From Apium graveolens (Eukaryota; Streptophyta; Magnoliopsida; Apiales; Apiaceae): a DNA stretch of 64,000 nucleotides. A model generated the notes under the pieces. It was not told the DNA's origin and made no database searches. It saw only the letters and a program-made list of their open reading frames with translations. The stretch spans positions 87,719,004-87,783,003 of the forward strand of contig NC_133653.1 in assembly GCF_009905375.1 (NCBI RefSeq), read 5' to 3'. The position numbers were made by a program, and so were the translations under genes. Below are positions 22,411 through 33,669 of this stretch, piece after piece; position 1 is the stretch's first letter; each line of letters starts with the position of its first letter.

Positions 22411-23745
22411 CCCGATAAAATATTAATTAAGAATTCTAGAATGACCCTGACGGACGGAAAAATTGAAAAAAATTATTAATATCATTCTTTAAAAAAAGAT
22501 ATTTAAATAATGTTTTAAAATTTTTTTAAAAAAATATTATAAAGCATTGTGAAACACGGTTTATTAAATTTAGTTAACTAAGCCGCGATTCGCGGAGACG
22601 GTATGAATTATTTTATAAAAATGATTTGAGAAAAAAATTATAATATTATATAAGTTAAATATACATAAGTAATAGAAATAAATTATTTATAATTTTTTAT
22701 AATACTAATTTCTGTCAAAAAATTTTGAGCATCGAGTCGTAATGATTTAACAATATTATATATATTTTAATAAAATAATTCAATCGAACAATGTAATTAT
22801 TTAAAATAATCAGTAGCCAACAACGCTACTATTTAATGTATTTAAATAAATATGAAAAATTCAAGTAATATGAACATTTAAATTATATAATTTACCTTCA
22901 GCAAATTTTTTTATTTAATTCAGTTATCCAATTCAAAAATATTGATAAGTGTGTAAATAATTTTGAGGCGAGTATAAACATAACCAAACAATAACTTAAC
23001 TATATAGCGACAACATACAAATACATATTTCTTACCATTCACAAAATCAATTAATTAGGAGCATGCTCAAGAAATTACAATATTCTTGATCTCTAACAAA
23101 ACAAAATGGAACTTACCTGGGGCCGAAATTCTGTACGACTTAACTCAGTTTTAGATGGATTATTATATAGGCACACATAACTTGAAATTTAAGTTGGTAA
23201 TTCTTAAATTTTCTTAGTAAAATTTTACGGCCTCTATAAGTAATTTCAATTTAAAAAGAATATATTTTATGCTTACAATTAACGAAAGATATCTACTTTC
23301 TAAAATACTTACACAAAGACATCAATTTTCTAAATACTTGCAAGCTTTTTTCCGATAATAAGAATACATATCCTTATTCAAAATAACTTGCTCAGAAGGA
23401 AAATATTTCAAGAGATTTTTTTAGAGAATATTAATATATTTGCACAAAGATATCGATTATCTAAAATACTTGCACACTTTTTTCTGATAATAACGAACAT
23501 ATCCTAATTCAAAATACGTGCACAAAAAATGTTAAAAGAGAAATTTTAGAGAATATTAAGATACTTGCAAGAAATATCAAATTTTATATACTTGTATGAT
23601 TCTTTCCGATAATAATGAAATATACCCTCATTCAATATAACTTGTAAAAAAAAAGTTGTTAAAAGAAAAAGTTTTAGAGAATTGTAAGGTGGTAGGTTAA
23701 TTTAAGAAGAAAATGGAGAAATTTTATAAAAATACAAGATAATTA
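22411..23745. other. AT-rich intergenic DNA
   Basis: No gene seen. Repeated 'acttgcac/aagatatc' blocks near 23320-23640 suggest old local duplications of an approximately 120-150 bp unit. Confidence 0.4.
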
Positions 23746-24117
23746 CAGTGTTGTAAAAATCAAGAATCGGGGAAGATCGGTCGAACTACAGATTTAGGAT
23801 TAATTGAAAATCGGGGATTAATCGGAAGGATTAATCGGGGTAAAAATCGGCTGTATTATAATATTAAATTATATTATATATATTATTATGATTATATTAG
23901 TTATTTATTAACAAATATATATTTATTATATCATAATTTCTATAATTATTCATATTTAATTTAATATAGTATTTTAATTTTAATAAATAATTATATATAC
24001 TGCAATAAAGAAAAATTCGTAAAAATAAATCGGATTTCAAAGATTGAATCGGTCGGATACTTTGTAGGGGATTAATCGGGGATTTTTTTTAAAAAATCGG
24101 GGATTTTTAGAATACTG
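23746..24117. mobile_element. hAT-type MITE, 372 bp
   Basis: Ends CAGTGTTGTAAAAATC and, inverted, CAGTATTCTAAAAATC. Flanked by 8-bp near-duplications (GATAATTA at 23738-23745, GGTAATTA at 24118-24125). Subterminal 'aatcggggatt' repeats point inward from both ends. Confidence 0.75.
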
Positions 24118-24181
24118 GGTAATTATAATTTTTATTATTTTTTAATTCAAAAAATTAAGAAAATCCGAAAAATAAAAGGGT

Positions 24182-24543
24182 GAAAAACCAAAATATCCAC
24201 TATTTGGGGACAAATGCCCAAAATACAGTTTGGTGAGATGCGTTAACCAAAATACCTGCTGATTACGCATCTGGGGAATGCGTATACAGTTTTTTAAAAT
24301 TTTGTGAAGAACACGCATGTGAGACATGCGTGTTTCTTTTTTGTTTTCACTTGAATACGCATCTTTAGAATGCGTATTCTTTGAAAATCAAAAAAAGAAC
24401 ACGCATGCGTGTTCTTCACAAAATTTTAAAACCTGTATACGCATTCCCCAAATGCGTAATCGACGGGTATTTTGGGCGGAACGTACCGCCAATCAGTATT
24501 TTGGACAGTTAGAACTGGAAAATGGTGTATTTTGAGTATTTTT
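24182..24543. mobile_element. Fold-back (long inverted repeat) element
   Basis: Nearly the whole 362 bp is two inverted arms. GATTACGCATCTGGGGAATG with its AT-rich continuation at 24260-24320 is answered by its complement at 24398-24465, and the outer parts also pair loosely. A transcript would form a long hairpin. No target duplication was determined. Confidence 0.75.
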
Positions 24544-24604
24544 TCAAAATAAAATGATGTGATTTAAGAGCCGTCACATAAATGCCCCATCTTCTCTTTT
24601 ATTG

Positions 24605-24750
24605 ATCAAACGGTCAATATTAGTAATTACTAAAATTAATTAAAAAGAGGTCACTTATATTATTATATTATGACTTCAGGGTGGGTCTCGGAAACAACTT
24701 GAACCACATTCCAAAACTTTTGAAGATTCGCGAAAAATATATTCACATTA
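24605..24750. repeat. Diverged dispersed repeat, copy 2
   Basis: ACGGTCAATATTAGTAATTAC and the following 'aaacttttgaagattc' block match copy 1 (21910) and copy 3 (25508). A further match (ACTAGAATGATCAAGATGG near 25127) corresponds to copy 1's ATTCTAGAATGACC block near 22435. Confidence 0.5.
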
Positions 24751-25235
24751 TCATCTTATCAACTGTGTGAGCAATTCCAATAATTACTTAGTATTTTTCC
24801 ATAATATTATTAAAATGATTTTTAAAAATTTAAGATACAAAATTAATATTTTACTTCACCAACTTTCCTCAATTCATTGTCTATTTTTTTATATATATAT
24901 TTTTTAATTTATTTGTGAGAAGAAGTACGGTGAGAATCATAAAAAAGGAGGAAAATAATAAATACTAATATAAACATGAAATAGCAAGGAAGATGCAGTT
25001 CTCAATATTGAAACATTTTTCCATCCAACTTCCTCAAAATTTAGTTAAAGAGCAAGACTTGTTTGGAGTTGTTCTAAACATGTATAAAAAGAGGTCGATT
25101 TTGTAAGATAATATATTTATTAAGAGTACTAGAATGATCAAGATGGAAAACGGAAAATTGAAAAAGTATTATTATTATTGTAGAATTTTTTATTTAAATT
25201 ATTTTTTATAATTTGTTTTTAGAAAAATATTAACG

Positions 25236-25434
25236 GGTTTTCTAATGTGTGGCCAAGGGCACACAATAAGCATTAATTCCCATGAATTTGGTGCATTTTG
25301 ACTGGTCCTCTAATCTTTAATATTGATGGACCCTCTGCATTTACAACAACTCCACCAATAAAATGCACCAAACTCATAAAATTTAGTGCTTATTGTGTGC
25401 TCATTGTGTGCTCTTGGGTACACATTAGAAAGAC
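25236..25434. mobile_element. MITE with long terminal inverted repeats
   Basis: TTCTAATGTGTGGCCAAGGG at the left is mirrored by the complement of CTTGGGTACACATTAGAA at the right. Arms of about 70 bp include 'cacaataagca' and 'tttggtgcatttt' against their complements. It resembles small Mutator-like MITEs. The superfamily is uncertain. Confidence 0.75.
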
Positions 25435-25504
25435 CGAAATATTAAATAGCCGCAGTGAAGCCCCGATTAGCGACTTAATAAACTATGGGATTTTCTATAT
25501 AATA

Positions 25505-25625
25505 ATAGAGTTGACGCGGTCAATGCTACTAGTAATTACTATAGTTAATCATATATAATTATTACATAATGATGACTCGGAGGCTAGTCAACTTGGAAGA
25601 TTCAAAGGAAAACGCAATCTCACTA
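25505..25625. repeat. Diverged dispersed repeat, copy 3
   Basis: GAGTTGACGCGGTCAATGCT and the AACTTGGAAGATTCA block correspond to copies 1 and 2. A GC-richer, coding-like tail (25652-25780) follows only here. Confidence 0.5.
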
Positions 25626-25651
25626 TTATCGGCTGCATTCTGCATTGCAAG

Positions 25652-25780
25652 AAGGTCAAGAGAGTTCAATATGTGGCCGCCTCGCTTGCGTCCAAAACCA
25701 ATGACTTCTTGGGTGGAGGAGACTTCGATATAAACTCAAGGGCGCGCCTATGCGAAATTGTTCGGAAGATTAAAGTTAAT
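25652..25780 (+). other. Coding-like orphan fragment
   Basis: About 43 open codons with balanced codon use inside AT-rich DNA, reading VAASLASKTNDFLGGGDF and then DINSRARLCEIV. No start or stop frame context and no family recognised. It could be a relic exon of a host gene carried in the dispersed repeat, or chance. Confidence 0.3.
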
Positions 25781-25782
25781 TA

Positions 25783-26017
25783 CACCCTCTGTTTCATTTT
25801 AATAGTCGTTTAACTTTTCTATACTCATTTCGAAGTTTTTTGACCACATAGTTAAAATAATAACTTTTAAACTTTTCTTTTTCTGAATAAAAATATATAA
25901 CTTAAACTTTTATTTACAAAAGAAAAATTTTAAAAATAATATTTTTTACTATGCGGTCAAAGCATCCTGAAATATGTTCAGAAAAGTCAAGAGACAGTTA
26001 AAATAAAATAGAGGGAG
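25783..26017. mobile_element. Stowaway-type MITE, diverged
   Basis: Starts CACCCTCTGTTTCATTTTAA and ends with the near-complement TTAAAATAAAATAGAGGGAG, flanked by TA at 25781-25782 and 26018-26019. 235 bp, non-coding. Confidence 0.8.
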
Positions 26018-26299
26018 TAATTAAAATAAAGACAAACTCTATTGTGTGACAATAATAAAATTTATTTTTCCTAAATGCGTTTTAATTGCAATTTTTTTTA
26101 AAACTAGTTTGATTTTTATTGATAACTTTCGGACAAGTCCTAAAAAATGACAGCTCGACATTTCATCCATTTTATAAATAATTGCCTTAATAATGATAAT
26201 AAATAATGAAAACTGTTGACAGAGGAATCTGGTAATAATAAAATTTGAGATTTTACGCCGGAAATAAGATTTACGATGGTGGTTATTCACCGAAAAATC

Positions 26300-27800
26300 A
26301 AGCGATGTGTGGTGTTTGTGTGTTAATTGGCGGTTGGGATTAATTAGGTTTAGTGGTGACCCTTTTTAACTCTCAAATTCCAACCCCTTTCAATGTGTCT
26401 ACGTACCCTTTAGATAAAGATCAAGCCTAATAGGTTTAGACTTCTTATTCCAAGGCTTGGCAGAAGTCCCTCCAGAATCCATCTTCCGCTAGTTTTAGGA
26501 ATGTCCAGCTATGAGACCCAACCGCGAAGGCCCACGACTATTTCGTAATCGTAGTAATTCACGGATAATGCATCTCCCTATGCAAGGATAACATTCCGGT
26601 ACAGTTATCTCCCTTGAGTTACGAACGTAGGTATAGCCACGGTTCACCCCAAATGCCGGACGCGCCCCTATCCCCCGAATGAGGATAACCCACCAGATAG
26701 CAGAGCAGTGCAGGATGACTCCAAAATTCTCCAACGAGGACACCCGTTGAATACAAGAACAGAGCCCCCAAAGAACACACTAATGTTAACCCCGTATCCC
26801 CAACGAGGAGACCCGTTGAATACAGGAGGATGCCTTCAATTATCAGACATACCCCTGGAGGCCTTCAAGCTCTTCACGGACATCCCTTTCTTGATTGACT
26901 CAAGGAAGAAATTCTTCAAAGAGTACCTACAAAAAATATGTTGGTGAAATTAATCTTCCATTACTCCTTCCATGTTTTCCTTGTCCTGAGTTTGTTCTTG
27001 TTTTCCTTGTCCTGGATGAGGACAAACCCAACTATCCAAATTAATCTAAAACCATGTATCTTCCAAAGCATTGACGCGTCCCCATCTTGTGGAATGCACA
27101 CATCCTCCCTTACATTGTGACTTAAACATGTAGATAATCCATATCCTGCATTTCATCTTATGAGAGTGCGTCCCACCCTAAAGCACATCCTCATTATACG
27201 GTGTGCACCCACGTCCTCTTGCATTGCAATCTTACTTCCCGATGGCCCATATAATGCATTTCACCTAATGAGGGCGCGTCCTACACCTTGGGCGCGTCTT
27301 CCCCTCATGCATTGAGGCCTAAAAATCTAATATTTCATCCTTTTTCCCCAATTAGATTCCGACTGACCCATTCTTCACCCGAAATGATCTAATACCAAAT
27401 TTTGGCTATAACAACTACCCCAAATTCCATACGAAGTTGGAAACAAAGTAGGAATTTTAATCCTTGACCCATAGCAAAAATTTGTATCACGCCTCTATTG
27501 TCGTGATGGTGCGCCTTGAGTACGAAGTGCGTCATCCATTTGGTCGAATTCTTGAGCTTTCAAGACGCGTATGTTCATGCAAAAGGGTCCTTAGTCTTCT
27601 GACACGTGCCACTCCTCTTACAGCTCTCACACGCTTTATTTTCAACCTATAAATACCTCTTTAGTAAAAAACCCCATTTTTACTCTTATCTTTCTCCAAT
27701 AAACAGTTGTTGCCGCCTCTGTAAGCACAGACTCCTAACAAGTCTGAAATTCGATTGCACAATTTAATTTTGGCCAATTTATTTGATCAATTGAGTATAG
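26300..27800 (+). repeat. LTR-like relic
   Basis: A GC-richer block within AT-rich DNA, without coding potential. It contains two copies of a CCAACGAGGAGACCCGTTGAA-like motif (near 26731 and 26799), repeated 'gcgcgtc' words, and near its right end a TATA box (CCTATAAATACC, 27646) with a pyrimidine leader, the layout of a plant gypsy LTR in plus orientation. No partner LTR or target duplication was found, so limits are rough. Confidence 0.4.
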
Positions 27801-28081
27801 ACATTTTTATTTGATCAATTGTACTCCATATATTTTAAATTATACGTTCTTTTGACTTTTTAATATAATTTAAGATATGTAAAAAGTTATAACTCCGCAT
27901 ATTATTTTTTGAAAGTTCTTTATTTAATTTAAAATTTAATATATATACTTTTATTTATATAAAAAAAAAGAAATTTGAAATATAATTTATAGAATCAATC
28001 TTTTTATTTACTTAAAAATACGTGAAAAAGTTGTGTATTTTGGGAAGTAGTATATATCAACTCCTATATCAACATGGGGAG

Positions 28082-31000
28082 TTCAACAACTCAACTAATT
28101 AAGGTTTAAAAAGACCTGAACTCCATTAAAATCCGATAAAACTTTACAACTTCTCAAAAATCCAATAAACTTACAATTCTTGGAATAAAATACAACTAAA
28201 TTACAACCACACCAACAAACTCTAAAGAAAATCTAAGAAAATACAAAACTCCTCAAAGTCTAGAACTTGCACTCTTCCCCTTAAACAACCCACCTAATAG
28301 AGAGAAGACCTGCCGGAGGGAAAGCAAAGAAAACAAAGGACCGGCAGTGAGCGAAAAGCACATATACGGATATGAAACAACGTATAAGATGAATAAAGAT
28401 CGAACAAGATGCCAATATGAACATAAACCGAATAACGAAATAACGAGTGATGCCAAAAGTCAGGGAAGATAAAATACCATGATACATAAATTCATAATAT
28501 GAATCCGCGGATAAATTCTAATCAAAATAACTTACTCTTCATAATATATTCTTACCACTTATAAATAATATAATCAAAATCACAAATGATAAACTGTAAT
28601 CATACTCCTACACATACTCTTACATTTACTCATACACATATTTTCAAACTTATAAAATATTATACAAAATAGCTTACATACGAACATGAGAGGCAATCTT
28701 ACACTTACAGGATGTACTACATTTTCGGTAATCTGTTGAGTGTCATTTATGACACTTTATAATGCTCTAATAAGCTTTGGATTGATGCATTTGTACTCAA
28801 GATGTTAAGTGTTTTAACGTGTTTTCTAGTGTTTTTGCATTACAGACATTAATCTATGAATCAGGTGAATTATCATTGGTTTGGTGCTAATATGGTGTCT
28901 AGGTGGTGTTGGAATAAAAGCTCGTTGAAAGCCGGCTCGAAGCTGCAAGATAAAGAAAAGAAATGAAGTTGTTTCTAGCAGAAGCCCAGCCCAGCGCGCC
29001 CACGCTGATCAAGCGCGCGGCCGCGCCAGAATTTCATAGAGCCAGCGCGCCCGCGCTGATCAAGCGCGCGGCCGCGCCGTGTCGGGATAATAAAATCCTG
29101 ATTCTATTACAATTATGTTTTCTGGACTCCTAGGTTGATTGGACTGCTATATATTGATAACTCAAGATCGTTTTTTAATAAGAAGACTAACCAGAGCACA
29201 AGGAGAAGACGGCAAGAGACCTATAGCACAATACAACAAAGGCGAAGATGATATAATTTATTCTTGTGAATCTTTGTATTGAGTTGTAATCTTGGACGCT
29301 TGTTTCTTGTTTTGTTGAACCTATACTCTTGTTTGTACTTGGTTTTAATTATTCGTTATAAAGACTACGTTTTATTTACCATGCTTTCATCGGAACCCAC
29401 GTTGATGATGAGTCCAATTATGGGCTAATCGTTATCGTGGGGTTCTAACGGATTTATTTATGGATTTCTTTAGTTAAATTTTTTAATGCCTTAGCATGTG
29501 GTAATTGTATGATATCCTAGTATTGGTTGTGCGTATTCGTCTTATAAACGTCGCGAACTTATAAGATAGTGTGTTAATTCTTAATGAAGCGAAAGTGAAT
29601 TTAAGGATTTAGAACTTTCCATGCTAGCATAGGTTCATGTATTTGATATGCATGATTCGTAGGTAATTTTAACCATCTTACTTGCCCTGTGTAACCAAGA
29701 TAGATAACTTGTGCTTAAACCTTTATGTTATCAAATTCTATAGACATATAGGGTCTCAATATAATTGGTGTCTATTCAGCTTCTATCTCTTTTGTGGATG
29801 TTTGGTAGTATTGTACTCGCGCAACGAAAGTTGGCGTTTATCAGTTTCGTGTTGTCTGATTAGTGTCATCACCATTGCATGTTAAGGTTGAGAACAATAA
29901 GGCTATTGAATGAAGTATCTAATGAAGTTAGAATCCCATGTTTGTCATATATATTAATTCAGTCAATCTTATTCTCATAGTTAAAATAGTTAGCGTAAGT
30001 ATTAGTTATAAACAATCTCAATTTGTTATCGTCTTAGCATTGAATAATAACCATACATTGTTGCTTAAGTGCGTGAATTAATTAGTTAACCGATACAGTC
30101 TCTGTGGGAACGAACTAGAAAAGATTCTATACTACTTGCGAACTCGTATACTTGCGTGTATTATTAGCGCGTGTTTAGCGACTAACATAATCCATAAATA
30201 TGTAGTCATCAAAACTTACATGGGCTTGCACATCAGAAAGCAAATGCTACCCAATATCTTACAGGGGCTTGCACGGCTATAAGCACGTGCTACCCAAAAG
30301 GCCAAATCATAAACATACTATCCATGGCTATACGTGTCCCACAACTTCGATGACACGCCAATATAATTTAATTACACCGCATAGGAGGTGCCAAGCACAA
30401 GATTATCCATTCACGACGGATGTCTTACAAACTCCCAAGTTATATAAATATCAAGGCATACAATACCATAAATAAATCAAAACAAATAATCAAATATTAC
30501 ACACTCAAATATCTTACATTTCCAAAATCATATATAAATTTATTAAAATAACCTCAAAACACTGTAACTCAACATCACGAAACTAAATAACATAACAAAC
30601 CACTAACTACTGATAAGCTCAAACCTGATCAGTTCCAAAAATGTCAAATTACTGCATAAAGATGAATTCAAATGAAAAAGTACGAAACACGAAAGTCGTA
30701 GGAAATTCCGAGTCCTTTTTCAAAATGGTAAGGCTCATTAAAAACGAACAAGTGACGAATTTAGAAAAGACATATTTGTGGACTGCTGAACAAAATCAGC
30801 CCCTGATTACAGTAGTATTTTGATGTTTAAAACATCAAAATCACATAATTTAGCAGCTGATTATAAACGCAAAATGCAGATATCGAAAAGAGATTTCCAG
30901 AAGGGTATTGCTCATAATATTTGAACAAATATTCAATTTACTATGAATTTAAGAAGTTAGAACGTACAAGCACAATTTGACCCAACTTTCCAGAATGGTA

Positions 31001-31868
31001 CTGCTCATAATATTTGAAAAAATATTCAATTTACTATGAATTTAAGAAGTTAGAACGTACAAGCACAATTTGACCCACCAGATTTCATAAATTGCAGATT
31101 TTGAGATACTTACAAGTAAAATTTCAAAAAATGTAAAGAACGAAATATGAAGATAATCAAATAAGATTTCCGATGAGTATAGAATCACAACAATCCAATA
31201 AACAGATAATTAAATACAACTTTTACAAGAATTCAGATTACTAGAATTGAAGCACAAAGTTGTAGATAATTTAAAGACCTTTCCGGAAAGACCAAAATCA
31301 ACAATATCTAACAGATAACGAATCATATATGAATTTAACGAGAAATCAGATCATATACAATGAACTAAGAATACGGAAACGGAGAGCAAGAGAACAAAGA
31401 AGATATCCATACCTCGAGATCTTAGTTATTGAGAATGCTAACAACGATTTCAGAACCCCAAATCAGAAGAACTCCAATTCCACAAACGCCAAATTCATAA
31501 CCCTCCAAAAAGTTCTTGATATTCATATCCTTCTCAATCTATTTTCTTTTTTTCTCTCTTCTCTCTCTCTCTCTCTCCCTCTCTCTCTCTCCCTCTCTCT
31601 CCTCTCTTCTTTGTTGAAAGTAAAACAAACCCTTATTTTTCTTAGCAAACCCTAACTCTTCTTTCTTCCTCTTTTTTTAATTGAAACCCTTACTTTTTTA
31701 TATAAAAGCCTTAATATTTTTTGAAACTAATACTCTTAAAACAATATTCTGAATATAATAATAAAAATAAACTTACACAAACAATTTTTATTACAACACA
31801 TTGAGATTAATAAATAATTAAATCAAATAATCCAACTAAAAATAATTATAAAATATCGGGATGTTACA
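28082..31868 (-). repeat. 3' LTR of the chromovirus, split by a solo LTR
   Basis: Matches 32365-37592 over its length once the insertion at 28734-30187 is removed. On the minus strand it starts TGTAACATCCCG. It carries its own 90-bp tandem duplication (30895-31080) that is single-copy in the partner LTR, and a CT microsatellite at 31555-31612. Confidence 0.88.
28734..30187 (+). repeat. Athila-like solo LTR, 1454 bp
   Basis: TGTTGAGTG...CGACTAACA with a perfect 5-bp duplication TAATC (28729-28733, 30188-30192). The uninterrupted site survives in the partner LTR near 36060. It has a TATA-like stretch near 29147 and a 'tctctgtgggaacga' tail that fits Athila LTRs in plus orientation. A GC-rich 50-bp unit (GCGCGCGGCCGCGCC) is present twice at 28988-29080. 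No internal region remains, so unequal recombination between its two LTRs removed it. Confidence 0.88.
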
Positions 31869-31973
31869 TTCTTCCCTCCTTACAAAAACTTCGTCCTCGA
31901 AATTTAACTTGCGCACCTCTCAAAAGACGGATATAAAAAAACGGACACTAATGAAAGAAACACAAAACATATA

Positions 31974-32203
31974 CTCCCTTTGTCCTGCTGGATAGTATAC
32001 GTTAAGTATTTGCACGTATTTCGAGGCTTCTATAAAGTATAGTTTCATAATATTTTTTTAAAACAGAAATTTTGAATAAAAGTTTAACCATTAAACATTT
32101 ATTCAGAAAGAAAAATTTTAAAAATATTATGGAGTTATGCTTTAAAGGAGCATTGTAAAACGTGCCAAAAAGTAATGTAGAGAATTCAATGGGACAGAGG
32201 GAG
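31974..32203. mobile_element. Stowaway-type MITE in the chromovirus remnant
   Basis: CTCCCTTTGTCCTGCTGGAT at the left, GGGACAGAGGGAG at the right, TA target duplication at 31972-31973 and 32204-32205. 230 bp. Confidence 0.85.
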
Positions 32204-32349
32204 TAATACTTTTAACTAACTATTCATTCTAAAGTACACCCATACTCACAGGTCAAGCCTAAAGGCAACCCCAAAACAAAAAGTCTATCTTGCAACTACC
32301 CAAACTCACAAATCGAGCCTAAAAGCAAGTCTACAGAGTCTTAAAACCT

Positions 32350-32362
32350 GGCTCTGATACCA
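32350..32362 (-). other. Initiator-Met tRNA primer binding site of the chromovirus
   Basis: Minus-strand TGGTATCAGAGCC, a perfect match to the common plant primer site, two bases from the LTR edge. Confidence 0.85.
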
Positions 32363-33399
32363 ACTTTAACAACCCAACTAATTAAGGTTTAAATAAATTT
32401 GAACTCCATTAAAATCCGATAAAACTTTACAACTTCTCAAAATCCAATAAACTTACAATTCTTGGAATAAAATACAACTAAATTACAACCACACCAACAA
32501 ACTCTAAAGAAAATCTAAGAAAATACAAAACTCCTCAAAGTCTGGAACTCGCATGATACCAACTTTAACAACCCAACAAATTAAGGTTTAAATAAATCTG
32601 ATCTCCATTAAAATACGATAAAACTTTACAACTTCTCAAAAATCTGATAAACTAACAATTCTTGGAATAAAATACAACTAAATTACAATCACACCAACAA
32701 ACTCTAAAGAAAATCTAAGAAAATACAAAACTCATCAAAGTATGAAACTCGCACTTTTCCCCTTAAACAACCCATCTACTAGAGAGAATACCCGCCAGAG
32801 GAAAATAAAGAAAACAAAGGACCGGCAGTGAGCGAAAGGCTCATATATGGATATGAAACAACGTATAAGATGAATAAAGATCGAACAAGATGCCAATATG
32901 AACATAAACCGGATAATGAAATAATGAGTGATGCCAAATGTCAGGGAAGATAAAATACCATGATACATAAATTCACAATATGAATACGCGAATAAATTCT
33001 AATCAAAATAACTTAATCTTCCAAATATAATCTTACCACTTACAAATAATGATCATAAATAATAGGCTTAATGACCTTTTCGCCCTTAATGTTTGCAACA
33101 GTGTACCCATAAACCCCTTAAGTTTAAACCCGTATCTTTTCGCCACTCGGGTACCCAAAATGTATCTTTTTAACCTTGGGTCGAGTTGGGCCACATAACG
33201 TTACGGAAATTGATAAATTGGAAGGGTTATTTCGGTAATTGTCCAGTCGATTTTCAAATAAGTTTAAAATGTATCTTTTGGGTTTTAAAGTTTAGAAGTG
33301 CGCCTATAAAGCCCTAAAGTTAACAAGGGTTTTGATGGTAGCAGATATCTTCGTTGGTGGGAAATAAAGTAATTCTTCTATTTTTGAAAGAAGCCATCA

Positions 33400-33667
33400 A
33401 TATTTGAAAGAAGCCCGTAAACAAGCTGCTGCCTTGAATAGACAACAACCAGTACTCCTGATTCATTTTTTGCACTAGCCTGGTAATCCTGAATTTCAAG
33501 CACTCTAAAACTGCTGAAAACAATCTTCCATTCTCTATTACTAAACTTCTTTGATACTCGAGAATCCATGTATTTCGCTCTAACTGCACTACCGAAGCAC
33601 TCCATTTTTCTTGTGTCCATGAATCATTTGCTCTTCGGATCACATATCCGGCCTTTCCATTAGCCCA
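33400..33667 (-). pseudogene. Captured exon fragment (downstream exon), unknown gene
   Basis: Starting after AG at 33668-33669 the minus strand is open with WANGKAGYVIRRANDSW and then TWILEYQRSLVIENGRLF. It continues in phase from the upstream captured exon at 35146. No family recognised. A second open frame over the same bases is also protein-like, so the true frame rests on splice phase. The solo LTR lies exactly beside its 3' splice site. Confidence 0.55.
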
Positions 33668-33669
33668 CT

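Larger units (their letters stand above)
31869..32364 (-). other. Remaining internal DNA of the chromovirus
   Basis: Holds the purine tract and last pol bases next to the left LTR, the Stowaway MITE at 31974, then leader sequence next to the primer site. No protein-coding part survives. Confidence 0.75.

Noticed and set aside
31329..31655. 108-codon plus-strand frame ending in a Leu/Ser run
   Set aside because: It reads through a CT microsatellite in a chromovirus LTR. The protein is low-complexity only.
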